Shown piece after piece: positions 14,827 to 22,507 of a stretch of 27,252 bases of DNA. Each line of letters opens with the position of its first letter. Within the stretch, counting starts at the first letter, position 1. Below the pieces are notes generated by a model that had not been told where the DNA came from, searched no databases, and worked only from the letters and a program-made list of their open reading frames with translations. Both the position numbers and the translations under genes were made by a program. Source of the DNA: Candidatus Iainarchaeum sp. (GTDB lineage Archaea > B1Sed10-29 > WALL01 > JAGHAM01); contig JAGHAM010000024.1 of assembly GCA_021161465.1 (NCBI GenBank), forward strand, positions 1-27,252, given 5' to 3'.

Positions 14827-16008
14827 ATGAGCAATATGAAATTAAAGTTTGACTCAAAGGCAATTCATGCAGGTGAGAGCAAGGGCGAGCACAAGGATGC
14901 TGTAGTTGTCCCAATCTACCAGACTTCTAATTTCTCGTTCCCAAGCGTGGAAGAGGCTGAGGCGAGGTTCCAGCTGAAGAAGCAAGGCTACGTCTACACT
15001 CGTGGAAGAAATCCAACGGTTGAAGTGCTTGAGAAGAAGATGGCTGAGCTTGAGGGAGGGGATAAAGCTATCGCGCTTTCATCCGGCATGGCAGCGATAT
15101 CCACGCTGGCGCTTTCCCTGCTGAAGAAGGGCGACCATGCACTGTGTTCTGATGTGGTTTATCGCTCAACCTGGGAGCTTTTCCATGACTTGCTCCCAAA
15201 GTTTGGCGTGGAAACAAGCCTGGTAGATACCTCAAATCCAGAGCTGGTCAAGAACGCGCTCAAGCCGAACACAAAATTAATCTTCATAGAAACCCCTTGC
15301 AACCCGACGATGAAGCTCTCGGATATACAGGCACTGGCGAAGCTAGCTCACGAGCATAACGCGCTTCTGGTAGTGGATAATACCTTCATGACACCTTATT
15401 TCCAAAAGCCGTTGAAGCTTGGTGCTGATATTGTAGTTCACAGCATGACGAAATTCCTGAACGGTCATAGCGACGCGCTTGGCGGCGTTATAGTTTGCCC
15501 GGAGAAACTGCATGCTCAGCTATGGGAGGACTTATGCATAATTGGTGGGACTCTCGACCCATTTGCTGCCTGGCTTATACTGCGCGGCATGAAAACTCTT
15601 GGAGTCAGGATGAAGAAGCATGAGGAAAACGCCTTACGCATGGCTAAGTTCCTTGAGTCACATCCCAAAGTACTTGCTGTCAACTATCCCGGCCTGGAAA
15701 GCTTCCCGCAACACAAGCTGGCGGAAAAGCAGATGAGTGGGTTTGGTGGGATGATATCCTTCAGGGTCAAGGGTGGGGAAAAGGCAGCCCGGAAGCTTGT
15801 GAACAATGTAAAGCTTGTCACTCTTGGAGTTAGCCTTGGCGGAGTCGAGTCGCTGATAGAGCACTCAACCACGATGGTCCATTCATCCATGTCAAGGGAA
15901 GAGCAAGAGTCTGTTGGGATAACTCCTGACTTAATCAGGATTTCCGTAGGCCTTGAGGATGCTGATGACCTAATAGCTGATTTGAAGCAAGCCCTGAGCA
16001 AAATCTAA
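14827..16008 (+). CDS. PLP-dependent trans-sulfuration enzyme (cystathionine gamma-lyase/synthase family)
   Basis: 393 aa, full family length. Cys/Met metabolism PLP enzyme acting by gamma-elimination or gamma-replacement on homoserine or cysteine derivatives. Motifs: YTRGRNPTVEVLE (57-69; Arg and NPT contact PLP phosphate from the partner subunit), ALSSGMAAIST (83-93), VYRSTWELF (111-119; Tyr112 keeps the stacking tyrosine although the usual GGT is RST), FIETPCNPT (153-161), VVDNTF with Asp184, and HSMTKFLNGHSD with Schiff-base Lys209. The C-terminal substrate loop has GVSLGGVESLIEHSTTMVHS. Cystathionine gamma-lyase, gamma-synthase, O-acetylhomoserine sulfhydrylase and methionine gamma-lyase cannot be separated by eye; the methionine gamma-lyase cysteine is absent. 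A methionine-cycle role would fit the MTA salvage operon nearby. Confidence 0.9.
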   Translation: MSNMKLKFDSKAIHAGESKGEHKDAVVVPIYQTSNFSFPSVEEAEARFQLKKQGYVYTRGRNPTVEVLEKKMAELEGGDKAIALSSGMAAISTLALSLLKKGDHALCSDVVYRSTWELFHDLLPKFGVETSLVDTSNPELVKNALKPNTKLIFIETPCNPTMKLSDIQALAKLAHEHNALLVVDNTFMTPYFQKPLKLGADIVVHSMTKFLNGHSDALGGVIVCPEKLHAQLWEDLCIIGGTLDPFAAWLILRGMKTLGVRMKKHEENALRMAKFLESHPKVLAVNYPGLESFPQHKLAEKQMSGFGGMISFRVKGGEKAARKLVNNVKLVTLGVSLGGVESLIEHSTTMVHSSMSREEQESVGITPDLIRISVGLEDADDLIADLKQALSKI

Positions 16009-16017
16009 TCTTCACAA

Positions 16018-16155
16018 AAGCGAATATTATGTACCTTGATAAGATTCCTGGAATTTCGCTTGTTATAAAGGACTATCTATCTAAAATTTAATCATAGTTT
16101 AATTTTAGTATGGAAAATCTTAAATATGAGTTAAATAAAAGTTTAACACATAAAG
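16018..16155 (+). promoter_or_regulatory. AT-rich intergenic region with dyads before the first DUF4143 gene
   Basis: Three inverted repeats lie here: AAGCGAA (16018) with TTCGCTT (~16054), CTAAAATT with AATTTTAG across 16081-16108, and GTTAAA with TTTAAC around 16130-16146. The GTTAAATAAAA run is a candidate TATA box that would start a transcript about 30 nt before the ATG at 16189. The dyads may bind a regulator. AT-richness makes chance matches likely. Confidence 0.35.
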
Positions 16156-16188
16156 TTCAAACCAAACATTAAACTTATAGGTATTTAC

Positions 16189-17370
16189 ATGCTATACGTT
16201 CGAAGAGACCTGGAAAAAACATTCGAGAAAGTACGTGAGTCTTATGGTATGATTGTCATAGTTGGAGCCAGACAGGCAGGGAAGACCACCCTACTAAAGA
16301 GAAAGCTAGAAGAACATGGTGGAACTTACGTTTCGCTTGATGATCCCGATGCAAGAGAATTGTTCAACGAAGACATAAAAAAGTTTGAGAAACAATGGGT
16401 TCAAGGGAACAAAATTACGGGAATCGATGAAGTGCAGTATGGGGAAGATGCAGGCATAAAATTAAAGTACCTTGTGGACAAAGGATACAAACTTTGGGTT
16501 ACTTCTTCCTCAGAGATAATCTTAGGAAGGGACGTCCTTTCATATTTGGTTGGAAGAACATCCATACTAAGACTCTTTCCCTTTTCTCTAAACGAGTTTT
16601 TGAGGGCTGGGGACATCAAAGTCCTAACAGGTAAAATCAAAACACGGGCTGTCTGGGAACATTTGAACTGGGGAGGTTATCCTAAGGTTGTTTTAACTGA
16701 TGATTCTGAAATGAAAAAAATTTTGCTTAGGGATTTAATTGATACTATGTTGTTGAAAGATGTTTCCAAGAATTTTTCCATAGAAGATTTAGGCACTTTG
16801 GAGAATCTAGTTAGATACCTTGCTGTGAATGTTGGTGGTATAATTTCTTATGAGAACATCACCTCTATGCTTGGAATTTCATTTCAAACGTTGAAAAAAT
16901 ACCTCAACGCCCTTGAGAAGAGTTATGTGGTAACAAGGGTTTTGCCTTTCTACACCAATAGATCCAAGGAGTTAACTAAAAGGCCAAAAGTTTATTTCAT
17001 AGATGCTGGCTTGAGGAACGTTGTTGCAAACGAAATCAGCACGGAAGTAAAAGGGGACATCTTTGAGAACTACGTGCTGACAGAGCTCCTTAAGTTAGGT
17101 TTTACGCCAAAGTACTGGAGAACAAAGTCAAAAGCAGAAGTTGATTTTGTGGTTGAGAGAGAAAGTTCTGTTGTGCCCATAGAAGTGAAGATAACCGCAA
17201 CCAAGACACCAAAAAGTTTGAAGTCTTTCATAAGGTCGTACAAGCCAAAAGAAGCTCTGGTTGTTTTCCATAAGGGGAAGCCAAAGGAATTGAAAGTGGA
17301 TGGATGTAAAGTCATGTTTACAGATGTTTTGGGTTTGGAAGAGTTTTTTGGGGTAAAATTGGATAGCTAA
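16189..17370 (+). CDS. AAA ATPase, DUF4143 family
   Basis: 393 aa. N-terminal P-loop AAA_14 domain: Walker A GARQAGKTT (26-34), VSLDDPDA, Walker B ITGIDEVQ (76-83), sensor-like LWVTSSSEIIL and the family motif LVGRTSILRLFPFSLNEFL (120-138). A winged-helix-like linker follows at ~205-255. The C-terminal DUF4143 domain has KVYFIDAGLRN, GDIFENYVLTEL and a PD-(D/E)XK-like pattern (AEVDFVV, then PIEVK, 316-334), so it may bind or cut nucleic acid. A weak AGGT precedes the ATG. Such ATPases are common, often multicopy and mobile in archaea, and their function is unproven. A paralogue lies at 25046-26332. Confidence 0.88.
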   Translation: MLYVRRDLEKTFEKVRESYGMIVIVGARQAGKTTLLKRKLEEHGGTYVSLDDPDARELFNEDIKKFEKQWVQGNKITGIDEVQYGEDAGIKLKYLVDKGYKLWVTSSSEIILGRDVLSYLVGRTSILRLFPFSLNEFLRAGDIKVLTGKIKTRAVWEHLNWGGYPKVVLTDDSEMKKILLRDLIDTMLLKDVSKNFSIEDLGTLENLVRYLAVNVGGIISYENITSMLGISFQTLKKYLNALEKSYVVTRVLPFYTNRSKELTKRPKVYFIDAGLRNVVANEISTEVKGDIFENYVLTELLKLGFTPKYWRTKSKAEVDFVVERESSVVPIEVKITATKTPKSLKSFIRSYKPKEALVVFHKGKPKELKVDGCKVMFTDVLGLEEFFGVKLDS

Positions 17371-17373
17371 TCT

Positions 17374-17383
17374 TTTTATATAC
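17374..17383 (+). promoter_or_regulatory. TATA box, leaderless spacing
   Basis: TTTTATATAC is centred about 26 nt before the ATG at 17404. Transcription would therefore start at or next to the start codon. Confidence 0.55.
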
Positions 17384-17403
17384 AATTGCAGTAACCACGT
17401 TGC

Positions 17404-17934
17404 ATGGTTAGATATAGAGCTCCAACAGAGGAAGAAAGAGAATTGCTTGTGAAGCACTTTGGTGAAGAAATTGGGAATAAGCCCAGGGCCTTTGACCATC
17501 ACATAAGGGCAGCCAGGGCGCTAGAGGAGAAACTGAAGAGCATGCCAAAAGAGGAGCTGCTTAACAGGATTTCAAACTACACTGCAATACAAAGAGCTGT
17601 TTCAACTATAATGGAGAGAAAGAGGAAAATCTACAAAGAAAAATCTGAAGAGGATATAGCCCCCTTCAAGGAGGTAACTAACTTCTTCTCTTTTGAAAAG
17701 GCAAAACTTGAAATGGAAGCACTTAGGAAGGGTATCGGAACCAATGAAATTGATGGAGCATACAAAAACATACCGCAGGAAAAAATAGATAACATACGGT
17801 TAAGGCTGGATAGTGTTATAACAAAAAGACCTGGCAAGCTTGGCAGATTTATCAATGAGTTTTTAGAGCACCTTGAGCCCCACCGCGTGGATGAAGCCCT
17901 TGACATGCTTGAACTAAATAGGAAAAAAGCATGA
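17404..17934 (+). CDS. Hypothetical charged helical protein
   Basis: 176 aa, rich in Lys, Glu and Arg and predicted mostly helical, with no membrane segment, signal or cysteine cluster. There are heptad-like stretches around 38-52 (RALEEKLKSMPKEELL) and 62-78 (AIQRAVSTIMERKRKIY). I do not recognise a family. It has its own promoter with a leaderless TATA spacing. Its stop codon at 17932-17934 directly abuts the stop codon of the convergent winged-helix gene (17935), leaving no spacer. Coding status is supported by length, codon structure and promoter; no function is assigned. Confidence 0.65.
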   Translation: MVRYRAPTEEERELLVKHFGEEIGNKPRAFDHHIRAARALEEKLKSMPKEELLNRISNYTAIQRAVSTIMERKRKIYKEKSEEDIAPFKEVTNFFSFEKAKLEMEALRKGIGTNEIDGAYKNIPQEKIDNIRLRLDSVITKRPGKLGRFINEFLEHLEPHRVDEALDMLELNRKKA

Positions 17935-18531
17935 TTACTTTCTGGTCCCTTCCAGTATCTTATCTATCTTCTTCTCTAAGTTCTCAGTGAATACACTGGC
18001 GTTCCAGTTGCTAAGGTTCCACAAGTCAACGTAAATCTGGCCTATTGGGATGGTCTTGAACTTCTTCAGGTGCTCGTCAATCTGCACGACTATGAGATTG
18101 GCTTCCTCGAATTCAGGTTCTCCAAATTTATCCTCGAACGCTTTTTCCTCCCCATACACCCAGACTTCTGAGTAGTCTGCTGGCATCTCATTGAATGTAA
18201 GCTTAAATCCCGAGTACGCTGTAAGAAGAGAACCTTTTGGAACCATGCCCTCTATCTCATCCACTTTTTTTGGAACCCGTGTTTTGTAAACCACGTGGTC
18301 TTTTGGATTCCATATTGTAGCCCAGTAGTTCAAAAGCTTTTTTGGCTCGGTTACCTCAAAGCCATCAGATGTCCTTTTTATGACTTCAATCCCTTCAAGC
18401 CGCTGTGTGGCATAGTTAATAGCCTCCATAGACGACCCATCGCCTGCATCCAGCTCTTTCAGTGTGAAGTGATATTGGTTCTTCTCGAGGATTCCATACA
18501 TAATCTCTCTGTAAACCCATCCAACATCCAT
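17935..18531 (-). CDS. Orphan winged-helix protein, paralogue of the antitoxin-like gene at 19232
   Basis: 198 aa from the ATG at 18531. The frame extends 14 codons upstream, but alignment to the paralogue (MDVGWVYREIMY versus MKIEWVYREIMY) and a TATA box 26 nt away fix this start. Beyond the N-terminus the two proteins match closely (KKLLNYWAT, TAYSGFK, NEMPADYSEV, FGEPE, HLKKFK, IPIGQIYVDLWNLSNW). The HTH segment at ~22-45 differs: the paralogue has a regular LARECNISIGTVNYALQRLE, whereas here it is LDAGDGSSMEAINYATQRLE. No nucleotidyltransferase gene follows it, so it looks like an antitoxin or regulator without its toxin. It may bind other DNA or have lost DNA binding. Confidence 0.75.
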   Translation of the reverse strand: MDVGWVYREIMYGILEKNQYHFTLKELDAGDGSSMEAINYATQRLEGIEVIKRTSDGFEVTEPKKLLNYWATIWNPKDHVVYKTRVPKKVDEIEGMVPKGSLLTAYSGFKLTFNEMPADYSEVWVYGEEKAFEDKFGEPEFEEANLIVVQIDEHLKKFKTIPIGQIYVDLWNLSNWNASVFTENLEKKIDKILEGTRK

Positions 18532-18552
18532 ATGCCTACTTACGTGTTTTTC

Positions 18553-18561
18553 ATTTATAAA
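18553..18561 (-). promoter_or_regulatory. TATA box of the orphan winged-helix gene
   Basis: Minus-strand TTTATAAAT, followed by GAA, is centred ~26 nt upstream of the ATG at 18531. The same element stands at the same distance before the paralogue at 19831, so promoter and gene were probably duplicated together. Confidence 0.6.
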
Positions 18562-18648
18562 CCATGAGGCCAAGACTGGTAGTACCTAGCTTGAAATACC
18601 CAAGTGTAAATTGCCAATGAGAAACCTCCGCAAGTTTTGGATGCGCCA

Positions 18649-19263
18649 TCAGCCAAGTTTTTCTAGGTAATACTTTTTCAGGGTTTTTACCTCCCCTGGA
18701 GTTTTGCCACCAACTTCCTTGAATTCCTTAGAAGAGGACCTTACAAGCCTCTTTAGCTCTTCCTTGTAGTGCCTTAACCCATACTCTTCGACTAATTCCA
18801 GATAGCCCTTAAAATCCACGTTTCCGAAAAGTAATAAAGAAACTATGTCTATTCTATCTTTTCTGCCTTTTACACTGTTTCTCCTGTTTATCTCTGCTTC
18901 TTGCTTTAGTATCAGCAGAGCCTCAGGCCTGGGCAGTTTAAAATTTTCAATAATTATTACATTCCGGGTTATCTCATGAGTTGGGATGACAAATTTCGAG
19001 TAACCCTGCACGTAAATGTCTATATCCACCCCCTCAACCTTTGTCTCATATTTCTTTAGCCTGTCATTTTTCTTGATGTTGAACTTGGTCTTTAGCTTTG
19101 ATAGCTCTTCAAAGTCAATTATCACATCTATGTCCTTGGATTTTAAAGCTCTTGTTAGGAGGTAGGTTGCCCAACCCCCTATCAAAACAAAGTCAAACTC
19201 TGTTTTGAGTGTCTTGAGTAACTCCCAGCTTCTATCTGTTATAATGGGATTCCAGAATTTCAT
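18649..19263 (-). CDS. Nucleotidyltransferase, AbiEii/MNT-like toxin candidate
   Basis: 204 aa. Polymerase-beta-type nucleotidyltransferase fold: FVLIGGWATYLLTRALKS (25-42) with the GG motif, then KDIDVII with Asp44 and Asp46, and a third carboxylate at VDIDIYV (Asp80/Asp82). The C-terminal half has RPEALLILKQEAE and a charged helical tail with KGRKDRIDIVSLLLF, resembling the KxRDxxD region of AbiEii-type toxins. Its start overlaps the upstream winged-helix gene by 32 nt, so the two are translationally linked. By analogy with AbiE systems it would add nucleotides to a cellular RNA such as tRNA; this is inference. It is distinct from the second, more typical AbiEii at 23268. Confidence 0.75.
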   Translation of the reverse strand: MKFWNPIITDRSWELLKTLKTEFDFVLIGGWATYLLTRALKSKDIDVIIDFEELSKLKTKFNIKKNDRLKKYETKVEGVDIDIYVQGYSKFVIPTHEITRNVIIIENFKLPRPEALLILKQEAEINRRNSVKGRKDRIDIVSLLLFGNVDFKGYLELVEEYGLRHYKEELKRLVRSSSKEFKEVGGKTPGEVKTLKKYYLEKLG

Positions 19264-19831
19264 TTATCTTTTCCTCCAGGCTTTCAATGAATGTATTGGC
19301 GTACCAGTTGTTCAAATTCCATAGGTCAACATAAATTTGGCCAATTGGTGCAATTTTAAATTTCTTTAAATGTGCATCAAGTTGCAGGGCTATTAAATTA
19401 GGTTTCTTGGGGGTGGGTTCTCCAAACCTATTCTCAAGACTAGCTTTATCACCATAAACTACTACCTCTGCATAATCTGCTGGCACCTCGTTGAACTTGA
19501 ACTTGAATCCAGAATATGCCGTGAAGATAGAACTTGGAGGGACTTCACTTTCTATTTCTTCGATGCTTTCAGGGAGGGCTGTTTGATAAACTATCCTGCC
19601 CTTCAACTTCCCCATAGTTGCCCAGTAATTTAGTATTTTCTTTGGGTTGATGACTCTGAAACCACGGGATAATTTTTCAATTGCATTTATATCCTCTAAT
19701 CGCTGGAGGGCATAGTTCACAGTCCCTATAGATATATTGCACTCTCTTGCCAGTCCTTTCTGTGTGAATCTATATTTGCCCTTTTCAAGAACACTGTACA
19801 TAATCTCTCTGTAAACCCATTCTATCTTCAT
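19232..19831 (-). CDS. Winged-helix antitoxin-like regulator paired with the nucleotidyltransferase
   Basis: 199 aa. Residues ~4-55 form a winged helix (WVYREIMYSVLEKGKYRFTQ, then LARECNISIGTVNYALQRLE as the HTH, then IEKLSRGFRVI as the wing). The rest is a conserved domain with KKILNYWAT, TAYSGFKFKFNEVPADYAE and PIGQIYVDLWNLNNW. The organisation of a winged-helix protein ahead of a nucleotidyltransferase matches AbiEi-AbiEii logic: antitoxin and autorepressor. The ATG at 19831 has a TATA box at leaderless distance. Its 3' end overlaps the toxin candidate by 32 nt. The orphan paralogue at 17935 is a close homologue. Confidence 0.75.
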   Translation of the reverse strand: MKIEWVYREIMYSVLEKGKYRFTQKGLARECNISIGTVNYALQRLEDINAIEKLSRGFRVINPKKILNYWATMGKLKGRIVYQTALPESIEEIESEVPPSSIFTAYSGFKFKFNEVPADYAEVVVYGDKASLENRFGEPTPKKPNLIALQLDAHLKKFKIAPIGQIYVDLWNLNNWYANTFIESLEEKINEILESHYNR

Positions 19832-19853
19832 GTTTCAATTTATAGTGCTATTC

Positions 19854-19863
19854 ATTTATAAAT
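19854..19863 (-). promoter_or_regulatory. TATA box of the winged-helix/nucleotidyltransferase pair
   Basis: Minus-strand ATTTATAAAT, centred ~27 nt before the ATG at 19831, again implying a leaderless mRNA. The downstream bases resemble those before the paralogue at 18531. Confidence 0.55.
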
Positions 19864-19887
19864 GTTTCAAAGAATTTTGAAACTTTG

Positions 19888-21153
19888 CTAGCTATTTCCA
19901 ATGAGCTCTTTAGCGATTCTCTCACTCTTTTCAAGAATCTTGTCTTCGCCTTCCACTACGCGCTCATCCATCAGCAGCTGTCCGTCACATATTGTGTGGG
20001 TAACCACCGAACCGCTGGCGGAGTAAACGAGATTGCTCACCAGATTGTGGTTTGGTGTCATTTCAGGCCTGTGCAAATCCACTAAAATCAAGTCAGCCAG
20101 TATGCCGGGCTTGACTTCACCAGTGTTTATGCCTAAAGCCTTGGCCCCGTTTATGGTAGCCATCTGCCAGGCTTCCCCAGCTGGCAAAACTGTTGGGTCC
20201 CACCGGTGGGCTTTCTGCAGCAAGGCAGCAACTTTCATCTCCTCAAACATATCCAAATTGTTGTTTGATGCTGCCCCATCAGTACCAAGCCCTATGACCA
20301 CTCCTGCTTCATGCATTTCTTTGTAGGGCATAACTCCACCCGTGGCAAGCTTCATGTTTGAGGTTGGGTTGTGGCTAACCTTCACTCCACGTTCCGCTAG
20401 CGTTCTTACTTCACCTTTCGTAACCCATACACAGTGAGCGGCGATGACATTTTCTCCTAGGAAGCCAATGTTGTCCAGATAAGGAACAGGTCTCTTCCCA
20501 TTAGCATCAACGCAGTCTTCATTCTCTTTGCGGGTTTCGCTTAGATGTATATGCAAAAGAAGCCCCTTCTCATCAGCGAACTCTTTGCACCATTCAAGGC
20601 CTTCCTTAGAAACAGTGTAAACAGCGTGTGGTGCCACTGCTGCCTTAACTCTTTCCAGCCCAAATCCCTCCACAAACTTCACAAACGTCTCAGTCTCTTT
20701 GATTTCCTTTTCGCGCTTCTCCTCTTTGAACAAATCCAGGAAGCCATAGCCAAGGACTGCCCTCAAACCTGAGTCGCGCACCGCTTTTGCGGTTTCCTCC
20801 ATGAAGAAATACATATCATTGAAGCAGGTCGTTCCACTTTTAATCATCTCAAGTGCAGCTAGTCTGGTGCCCCAGTATATATGTTCAGGTTTTAGCTTCT
20901 CCTCGGCAGGCCAGATTTTGGTCGTTAACCAATCATGTAAAAGCATATCGTCCCCGTAGCCCCGCAACAGTGTCATGGCTGCATGGGTATGGGTGTTAAC
21001 AAGCCCAGGCAAAACAGCTTTGCCTTTCGCATCGATAACGTGGTCAGTTTTCCTGCGGGATTTGCTGCTAGCACCTTTACCAACTGACTCTATCTCATTG
21101 CCCTCTACGTAAACGTCCCCAAGGTTTTCAGAGTTTTTTATAAGGATGCTCAC
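19888..21153 (-). CDS. mtaD: 5-methylthioadenosine/S-adenosylhomocysteine (or 5'-deoxyadenosine) deaminase
   Basis: 421 aa amidohydrolase that deaminates adenosine-containing by-products of SAM chemistry (MTA to MTI, SAH to SIH, 5'-deoxyadenosine to deoxyinosine). Motifs: the metal pair in NTHTHAAMTLLRG (His55, His57), LHIHLSETRKE (His203 and catalytic Glu206), AAHCVW (His240), VSHNPTSNMKLATG (260-271) and LGTDGAASNN (Asp292). The C-terminal composite domain has GEVKPGILADLILVDL. Length is normal. It is the last gene of a four-gene operon, 11 nt after the phosphorylase. With that neighbour it supports MTA salvage through methylthioinosine, as known from Methanocaldococcus (DadD plus MTI phosphorylase). 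Exact substrate preference is not visible. Confidence 0.92.
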   Translation of the reverse strand: MSILIKNSENLGDVYVEGNEIESVGKGASSKSRRKTDHVIDAKGKAVLPGLVNTHTHAAMTLLRGYGDDMLLHDWLTTKIWPAEEKLKPEHIYWGTRLAALEMIKSGTTCFNDMYFFMEETAKAVRDSGLRAVLGYGFLDLFKEEKREKEIKETETFVKFVEGFGLERVKAAVAPHAVYTVSKEGLEWCKEFADEKGLLLHIHLSETRKENEDCVDANGKRPVPYLDNIGFLGENVIAAHCVWVTKGEVRTLAERGVKVSHNPTSNMKLATGGVMPYKEMHEAGVVIGLGTDGAASNNNLDMFEEMKVAALLQKAHRWDPTVLPAGEAWQMATINGAKALGINTGEVKPGILADLILVDLHRPEMTPNHNLVSNLVYSASGSVVTHTICDGQLLMDERVVEGEDKILEKSERIAKELIGNS

Positions 21154-21164
21154 TTGCTGGCCCC

Positions 21165-21839
21165 CTATCTAATAAGCTCTTTGATTATCATTTCAATCCT
21201 TGACCTGTTTCTCTTTGCGTTCTCAAGGATTTTTTCATAGGTTGGAACCTCTTTGACTACACCATGTGCATAGTTATCAACACTGCAAATGGCAGCGTAC
21301 TTCAGCTCCAGCTCACTGGCCAGGGTTGCCTCGGATGCAATGGTCATGCCAACGACATCTGCATAGTCCTTCAGGAATTTCACCTCAGCTTTAGTCTCCA
21401 GCCTTGGCCCGGTGGTCTGGATGTAAACCCCTTTCTCATGCACCTTAAGCCCGGTTTTCCCTGATGCTCTTATAAGCCTGTGCCTGATTTGCTCGTTGAA
21501 ACTTGGTGTCACATGCTTTATTTCATCATCGAAGAATGTTGGTATTCCAGTTAGCTGCATAAAATCATTAGGCACAACTATACATGGAGGGGGTATACTT
21601 TTCTTCAGGCTGCCGCAGGAAGCGATGCCCACCACCTCATCCACCTTCATAGCCTTGAATGCGAACACGTTTGCCCGGTGGTTTATCCTGTGTGGTGGAA
21701 GGCCATGGTGCCTATCAATTAGCATTGCATTGTCAAGCATCACTGCCTCAACACTTCCAAATGGCGTTTCAACAGTTTTTTTATTTCCGTTAAATATGCT
21801 AGATTCAAAAAGACTTGTGCCAGCTATTATCCCAATCAT
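21165..21839 (-). CDS. MTAP/PNP family phosphorylase, probably methylthioinosine-specific
   Basis: 224 aa. Trimeric-type nucleoside phosphorylase that splits a purine nucleoside with phosphate into free base and pentose 1-phosphate. Motifs: phosphate-binding GTSLFESS at residues 7-14, RHHGLPPHRINHRANVFAFK (43-62), VVGIASCGSLKKSIPPP, PNDFMQLTGIPTFFDD, GVYIQTTGPRLETKAEVKFL, VGMTIASEATLASEL and CSVDNYAHG. The last motif differs from the TDYDxW of adenine-type MTA phosphorylases, which favours a 6-oxopurine such as methylthioinosine. It is shorter than typical family members (~260 aa). Placement between a deaminase making MTI and a purine phosphoribosyltransferase supports that reading. Specificity remains inference. 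Confidence 0.88.
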   Translation of the reverse strand: MIGIIAGTSLFESSIFNGNKKTVETPFGSVEAVMLDNAMLIDRHHGLPPHRINHRANVFAFKAMKVDEVVGIASCGSLKKSIPPPCIVVPNDFMQLTGIPTFFDDEIKHVTPSFNEQIRHRLIRASGKTGLKVHEKGVYIQTTGPRLETKAEVKFLKDYADVVGMTIASEATLASELELKYAAICSVDNYAHGVVKEVPTYEKILENAKRNRSRIEMIIKELIR

Positions 21840-21850
21840 TTAACCCGCTC

Positions 21851-22507
21851 CTAAACCCACACTGTGGATGCCTTCCACAGGTTCTTTTTACTCTTGATGA
21901 ATTTCCAGTGCTTCATGTCCTCGAGGATTTCATTAAGCTCTTTTCTGGTTAGTTTTATCCCTCTTTCTCTTTTCAGCTCGTTTGCTATCTGGTTAGCCGT
22001 CTTCCACTCATCATTAATTATCTTGGTTATAAACATAGTCAGGTCTTCCATAGTTTCCCATGGGTACAAAATCCAGAGTTTGTGTCTTACCTTCTCGACG
22101 TAGAAGTCAGGCTTGGATATGCTTCCCTCCCTCAGATGCAGGCAGGCCGTTTTCAGCTTTGCCGGCTCCAGTTGCTTAAGGTAGCTCAGGGTTATTTTCA
22201 GGCTTTCCCCGGTGTCGCTTATGTCATCAACCACTAAAACCTTCTTTCCGGTTATATCCAGACCAACTCTTTTTCTTATTTCGGCTTTTCCAGATTTAGT
22301 TGCTGATAACCCCCAGTGGTCAACGTTCACAGTTTCCATATCCTTTACGCGCAGGTAGTCAGCCAGTTCTCTCGCTGGTATCAACCCTCCGCGGGCCAGG
22401 GCAATTATAATATCAGGCCTGTACTTCTTTGCCTTTATTTTCTCGTAAAGTTTCCTTGTCATCTCATGTGCTTCTTTCCAGCTCATCGATGTGCATTTCA
22501 TTTTCAC
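21851..22507 (-). CDS. Purine phosphoribosyltransferase fused to a C-terminal winged helix
   Basis: 218 aa. Residues 1-155 are a type I phosphoribosyltransferase: DIIIALARGGLIPARELADY (32-51), the hood region, the PRPP loop VLVVDDISDTGES (90-102) and WILYPWETMEDL. It would convert hypoxanthine, guanine or xanthine with PRPP to the nucleotide. Residues ~158-218 form a separate helical segment (KTANQIANELKRERGIKLTR, then ELNEILEDMKHWKFIKSKK) that resembles a winged helix. The start overlaps the stop of the upstream cyclo-ligase gene by 4 nt (ATGA). In this operon it could recycle hypoxanthine released by the phosphorylase. The tail might bind DNA or only mediate oligomerisation. Confidence 0.87.
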   Translation of the reverse strand: MKMKCTSMSWKEAHEMTRKLYEKIKAKKYRPDIIIALARGGLIPARELADYLRVKDMETVNVDHWGLSATKSGKAEIRKRVGLDITGKKVLVVDDISDTGESLKITLSYLKQLEPAKLKTACLHLREGSISKPDFYVEKVRHKLWILYPWETMEDLTMFITKIINDEWKTANQIANELKRERGIKLTRKELNEILEDMKHWKFIKSKKNLWKASTVWV

